From the NCBI GenBank assembly GCA_026120035.1, contig JALRME010000015.1, forward strand, positions 1-64,000: a stretch of DNA of 64,000 bases, read 5' to 3'. Position 1 is the stretch's first letter, and each line of letters begins with the position of its first letter. The stretch is from Coleophoma eucalyptorum. Taxonomy: Eukaryota; Ascomycota; Leotiomycetes; Helotiales; Dermateaceae. Under the pieces are notes generated by a model, which worked only from the letters and a program-made list of their open reading frames with translations, did no database searches and was not told where the DNA came from. A program made the position numbers and the translations under genes. This document shows, one piece after another, positions 60,837 to 64,000 of the stretch.

Positions 60837-61914
60837 TAAAAACTTAGGCATTGTATCTTTTAGCCGGGATATGTGCGTTGGTCATACAGATAGATTGGGA
60901 AGACAATAGAGAGATTAATCAATCTGAGAGTCCAGGAAATGAGATTTGGTCACAACCACTACTTGAGAACTTCGAATAAACTAGTTTTAGAATCATTTTA
61001 GAATCTCTATAACTCACGTGCTAGATTTAGTCCTTTCGCATACTTACATAAACACTTAGGCGTCTCAACCCTCTTCAAATTGTGCTCAGTGAGCTAACCG
61101 GAACCACCAGATATCTACCTTCTGCTAGTATTCGGTATTTCTTAGTACGGAGATGGTACAATGAACGGGTCATAAGCCGTCTGTGAGAGTACCTACTGCA
61201 AAATTGTGCATACGGTAAGCAGTGTAGCTATGAATCAAGGAGCTAAGGTGCCATATCTGACCATCTTTTACCGTTACCTAACGTAACTCCATTGGCCTCC
61301 ACTGAAACTATCGATCTCCGTACAGCATCAATCAAAACCCTTTAACTTGCCATTCGTGATTATCTCCGAGGCCTAATATTTGCACGTTCTGTGGTTGACT
61401 TCCTAAACCTAGTCAGGAACGCTGTTCAAGATGGGCGTGGCCTCTAAGGAGGCGTTTTCGTTGTGAAGACATCTACAGTAAACCCCGATTGGGTCGGACT
61501 GCAAGTTATGTTGTCAGCAATGTCATCCTCGCCTGGGTAAAGTTTTAGTTTACGTATATGAGGCTTCGGATCGAGAATCAATAGGTGTAGGCTCATTTTC
61601 ACTGTTGTTTTACAACAAGGCAGAAATGAGGCTGTGCTTACGAAGAGAGGGGAAGTGCGACTCCGCCAAAGTTCCGTTGCCATACTTGACACTAGTAACT
61701 CAGCTATCCGGGAGTTACGGCCCTGAGATGCTGGTGCGGAATTGCACAAAGTGCTATCTGTGATTTATCCATACAAGGTAGGCTATGATTAGCAATATTC
61801 CTACAGAGCACTGGATTCAGGAAGTATAACATCATTAAGTAACACACCACTAGTTACACTGCCCGGAACCCTACACCAACGTACGAAAACCTAATTGCGC
61901 TACTCTGGATTCTC
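60837..61914. other. Intergenic with an unassigned coding-like stretch
   Basis: Around 61280-61560 (plus) the translation LRTASIKTL-stop-LAIRDYLRGLIFARSVVDF followed by GGVFVVKTSTVNPDWVGLQV looks protein-like, but I know no matching family; it may be the end of a lost gene. The 101-codon minus frame 61444-61749 is antisense to it. Confidence 0.35.
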
Positions 61915-63740
61915 TCACAAGACTCCTAGATCTTCGGGAGTAATATGAAACCCATTTTTCAGTTCGTCTTCCAAGGGTACAACGACTCGCTCGTAAACCA
62001 GCTTCCTGAAGCCTTCGTCATTGAGACTAACAACGCCAACATAATCGATGTTTAGACAGGCCTGGATTGCGTTTCTGTAGCCTTCATAAATTTCATCGCC
62101 CATCTTATCCAGCTGCTTTTCCGCTGTAATCCAATTCGTATTTGGGCCTTCCATACCATTTTCTGTATCATCAAATTCCCACAAAGATTCGATTGGTTTC
62201 GATAGGTTGAGCTCCAATAGCAATACTCCAAGAGAGAGCAAGGCTGGGCTTGGATGGCTGTACATATTATCCGACTTCCCTTCTGAACTCGTGGATAGTG
62301 GTTCGAATTGCGTTACGAGGTATGGTCTCATCAAATCGGGGCCTTTGCTATTGGCAAAGAAATTCACATGCTCCTTGTTCCAGTTATCTAATACCCAAGG
62401 ACTTTCGCAATAGTGGAGAATAGCGTGGGCAAGAACTACCGCTAAAGCCCTCTTTTCCTTTAATTTCAATTTTAGTTTCGACTCTGAATCGAGCAAGGTC
62501 TTGAGTGGAATTCCGATCTCCGGCTTAAGGACGACATGACTCCCACTTGATCTCGTTTGCCAGAGTTTCTCTCCATCGAAGACTAGCTCCAGACTTTTGT
62601 TGTTCTTATGAGCTTCTTTAATCAAGGTACATACTGACTCGGTATCAATGAAACGATGGGAACCCCTGGGACTCGGCATGTCTTGAAGAGGGAATCTCTC
62701 GTCCACGAACCTCACAGCTGGAATGGCACTTGTTGCTTCCTTAGCTAGTGGCCTGACATTAATCTCTTCCCTAGAAATCCATTAGTTAATGTCTTACTGA
62801 TAGTTACTACTATCTTGACCTACTTATTGAGGAGTATCTGGATCCTACTTTCTAGCCAAATCTCATTGGCTTGGTCTGCACTCGCTATGGAGACTAGAAG
62901 GTCGAGGTTCATGATTGGATCTACATCTTCTTGACTCATCAAACACTTTAATAGACCCAATCTTGCTTCATGGGGTGATGGACAAGGGCAGGACCAGTTG
63001 CGTGCAATTCTTTTATGGGCGTCAAGGGAGGCCCTGCGAGACCTATTGGTAGGAGGTCTTGCTTTCCGTTGAGAGCTCTTCTTAACTTCATCAAAGGTTC
63101 CAGTGGGATAACCGTGTACAAGCCGTTCTAGTTTCTTATTGCATTTGGAAATTCTCTTGATGTTCTTTTGACGCCGTTCAGCTTTGTTAGTGAACTGGAA
63201 TCGAGAGCGGAGGTCATGAATGGCCGAACCATTTTCCATGTCGTCACGAAATCTCTCAAGTTTTTTGAAAAGTACCGGGGAGTTAGTCTAGGTTTGACCG
63301 TGTCAGCATTAGTATGGCTCTCGAGGCTATTTACCTACTATATCGGAACTGATGAAGCGGAGAGATCTCTCGCTCACTACCTCATCCAAAGATTTCAGCA
63401 GCCGGATGAGGATGTCTGTGAAGGCATTCTCTGCACCACTACCCAATCTTGTCTTCAACGCAAGACTGACATCCTCCCGCTTCCATTGTTCTCGATCAAA
63501 GTTTAGTAACTGCTCTCTTCGGTTTTCAGGGAGTGTTGTAAGGTCAGAAATCAAACACCTTAAAGTATGTGCAAGTAGAGATACCTCGTCGTGAAGGTCT
63601 GCCACAAAATCTTCAAGTTCTTCGTCTGCGTCCTTCTTAGATGCTATGGCTTTAACTTTGCGATATAATCTTTGGTGGTGCTCAGTGGCTGCTATCACCA
63701 ATGGCACTATTGCGAAAGCCAACTCAAGGCCAATGATCAT
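61915..63740 (-). CDS. DUF7580-type fungal protein, 573 aa
   Basis: Three exons join in frame: 63339-63740 (donor GTAGGT), 62824-63287, 61915-62770 (1722 bases). The N-terminus MIIGLELAFAIVPLVIAATE is the hydrophobic first helix common to this family, followed by DADEELEDFVADLHDEVSLL and WKREDVSLALKTRLG. Exon 2 carries DLRSRFQFTNKAERRQKNIK with RISKCNKKLERLV, then NWSCPCPSPHEARLGLLKC. Exon 3 carries VLAHAILHYCESPWVLDNW, HPSPALLSLGVLLLELNLSK and an IQACLN element typical of the C-terminal, distantly kinase-like part. Such proteins are abundant in Pezizomycotina, share N-terminal helices with HeLo/prion-inhibition-type proteins and have no proven function. No damage seen. The start is well supported; the intron 1 donor is the less usual of two choices but the only one that keeps frame. 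Confidence 0.85.
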
Positions 63741-64000
63741 TTTGCAGTCGAGGTCTCACAACAGAATAAGTGAATATAGAATAAATTTTGAATGGAGTGG
63801 AGATTCCACTTGCTTCTTAGCTGAAGGGTCGAGTTGTATATTTGAAAGGCAGCATCGTTGTTGCAGGGCGTACATACTCGCCCGAGATGTGTGAGATGCG
63901 TGGGGGGATGAGAGGCTTAGAGAAGTCTTACAGACAGCGGAATCAATAAGCAGCGCCCCCACCGCACACCCTCACTTTTATACAGTCTTGCAACGGGATT
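63741..64000. promoter_or_regulatory. 5' flank of the DUF7580-type gene
   Basis: 260 bases to the window end. Short frames on both strands only; nothing else seen. Confidence 0.4.

Noticed and set aside
1..64000. CRISPR arrays, operons, ribosome-binding sites, tRNA or rRNA genes
   Set aside because: The window is eukaryotic and no cloverleaf, rRNA or repeat-spacer pattern stood out on reading; a tRNA scan was not possible.

Overview
The window starts with a telomere: 16 uninterrupted copies of the CCCTAA-type repeat at position 1. Everything after it is the subtelomere of a filamentous ascomycete (Pezizomycotina). The evidence for this is short GT-AG introns of about 45-115 bases, typical fungal families (HET, Zn2Cys6 regulators, NRPS, SAT4-type rhodopsin-domain proteins, CmcJ/AsaB-type oxidoreductases, DUF7580-type proteins), and many dead genes whose stop codons look like C-to-T or G-to-A changes. 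That mutation pattern (Gln or Trp codons turned into TAG/TAA, Cys to Tyr, His to Tyr, TpA-rich DNA) is what repeat-induced point mutation (RIP) leaves. Species cannot be fixed from this sequence; I lean weakly to Leotiomycetes or Sordariomycetes.

Layout. 0.1-15.6 kb is a graveyard: a SAT4 relic, a two-module NRPS relic, a Zn2Cys6 regulator whose cluster cysteines became tyrosines, a beta-carbonic-anhydrase relic, an NmrA relic and a HET C-terminal fragment. 15.7-20.5 kb holds an apparently intact seven-exon gene on the minus strand for a secreted protein of about 1448 residues with an SGNH hydrolase head, FG-GAP/VCBS repeats and a long unidentified tail. 20.5-24.9 kb is decayed DNA with a short-chain dehydrogenase relic. 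24.9-27.2 kb is a broken Zn2Cys6 regulator and 27.8-29.6 kb an intact four-exon regulator-like gene without a zinc cluster. 31.4-32.3 kb is an intact cytochrome-b561-type membrane protein. 34.1-35.1 kb is a CorA-like membrane protein interrupted by one TAG. 36.3-37.6 kb is a second SAT4 gene. 38.4-39.9 kb is a RIP-damaged pair of fumarylacetoacetate-hydrolase-type and alpha/beta-hydrolase genes. 41.8-45.3 kb is a secreted VWA protein whose start codon is split by an intron and whose reading frame is broken by a 14-base tandem duplication. 45.4-47.3 kb is a RIP-degraded Fot1/pogo-type transposon. 47.7-48.9 kb is a third SAT4 copy, decayed. 50.6-52.4 kb is an intact HET gene.

The right part, 53-64 kb, is less damaged. 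It carries a second-copy-type glutamate-cysteine ligase gene (one frameshift), an intact five-exon CmcJ/AsaB-type oxidoreductase, an MFS transporter with a 2-base deletion, and an intact three-exon DUF7580-type gene. The ligase-oxidoreductase-transporter neighbourhood resembles a small specialised-metabolism cluster with its own thiol supply. That is the most interesting functional hypothesis here, but it rests on gene order and homology recognised by eye. HET and DUF7580 genes suggest an allorecognition-rich chromosome end. All gene models were spliced by hand from GT-AG signals, frame continuity and remembered family consensus; no database search was run.
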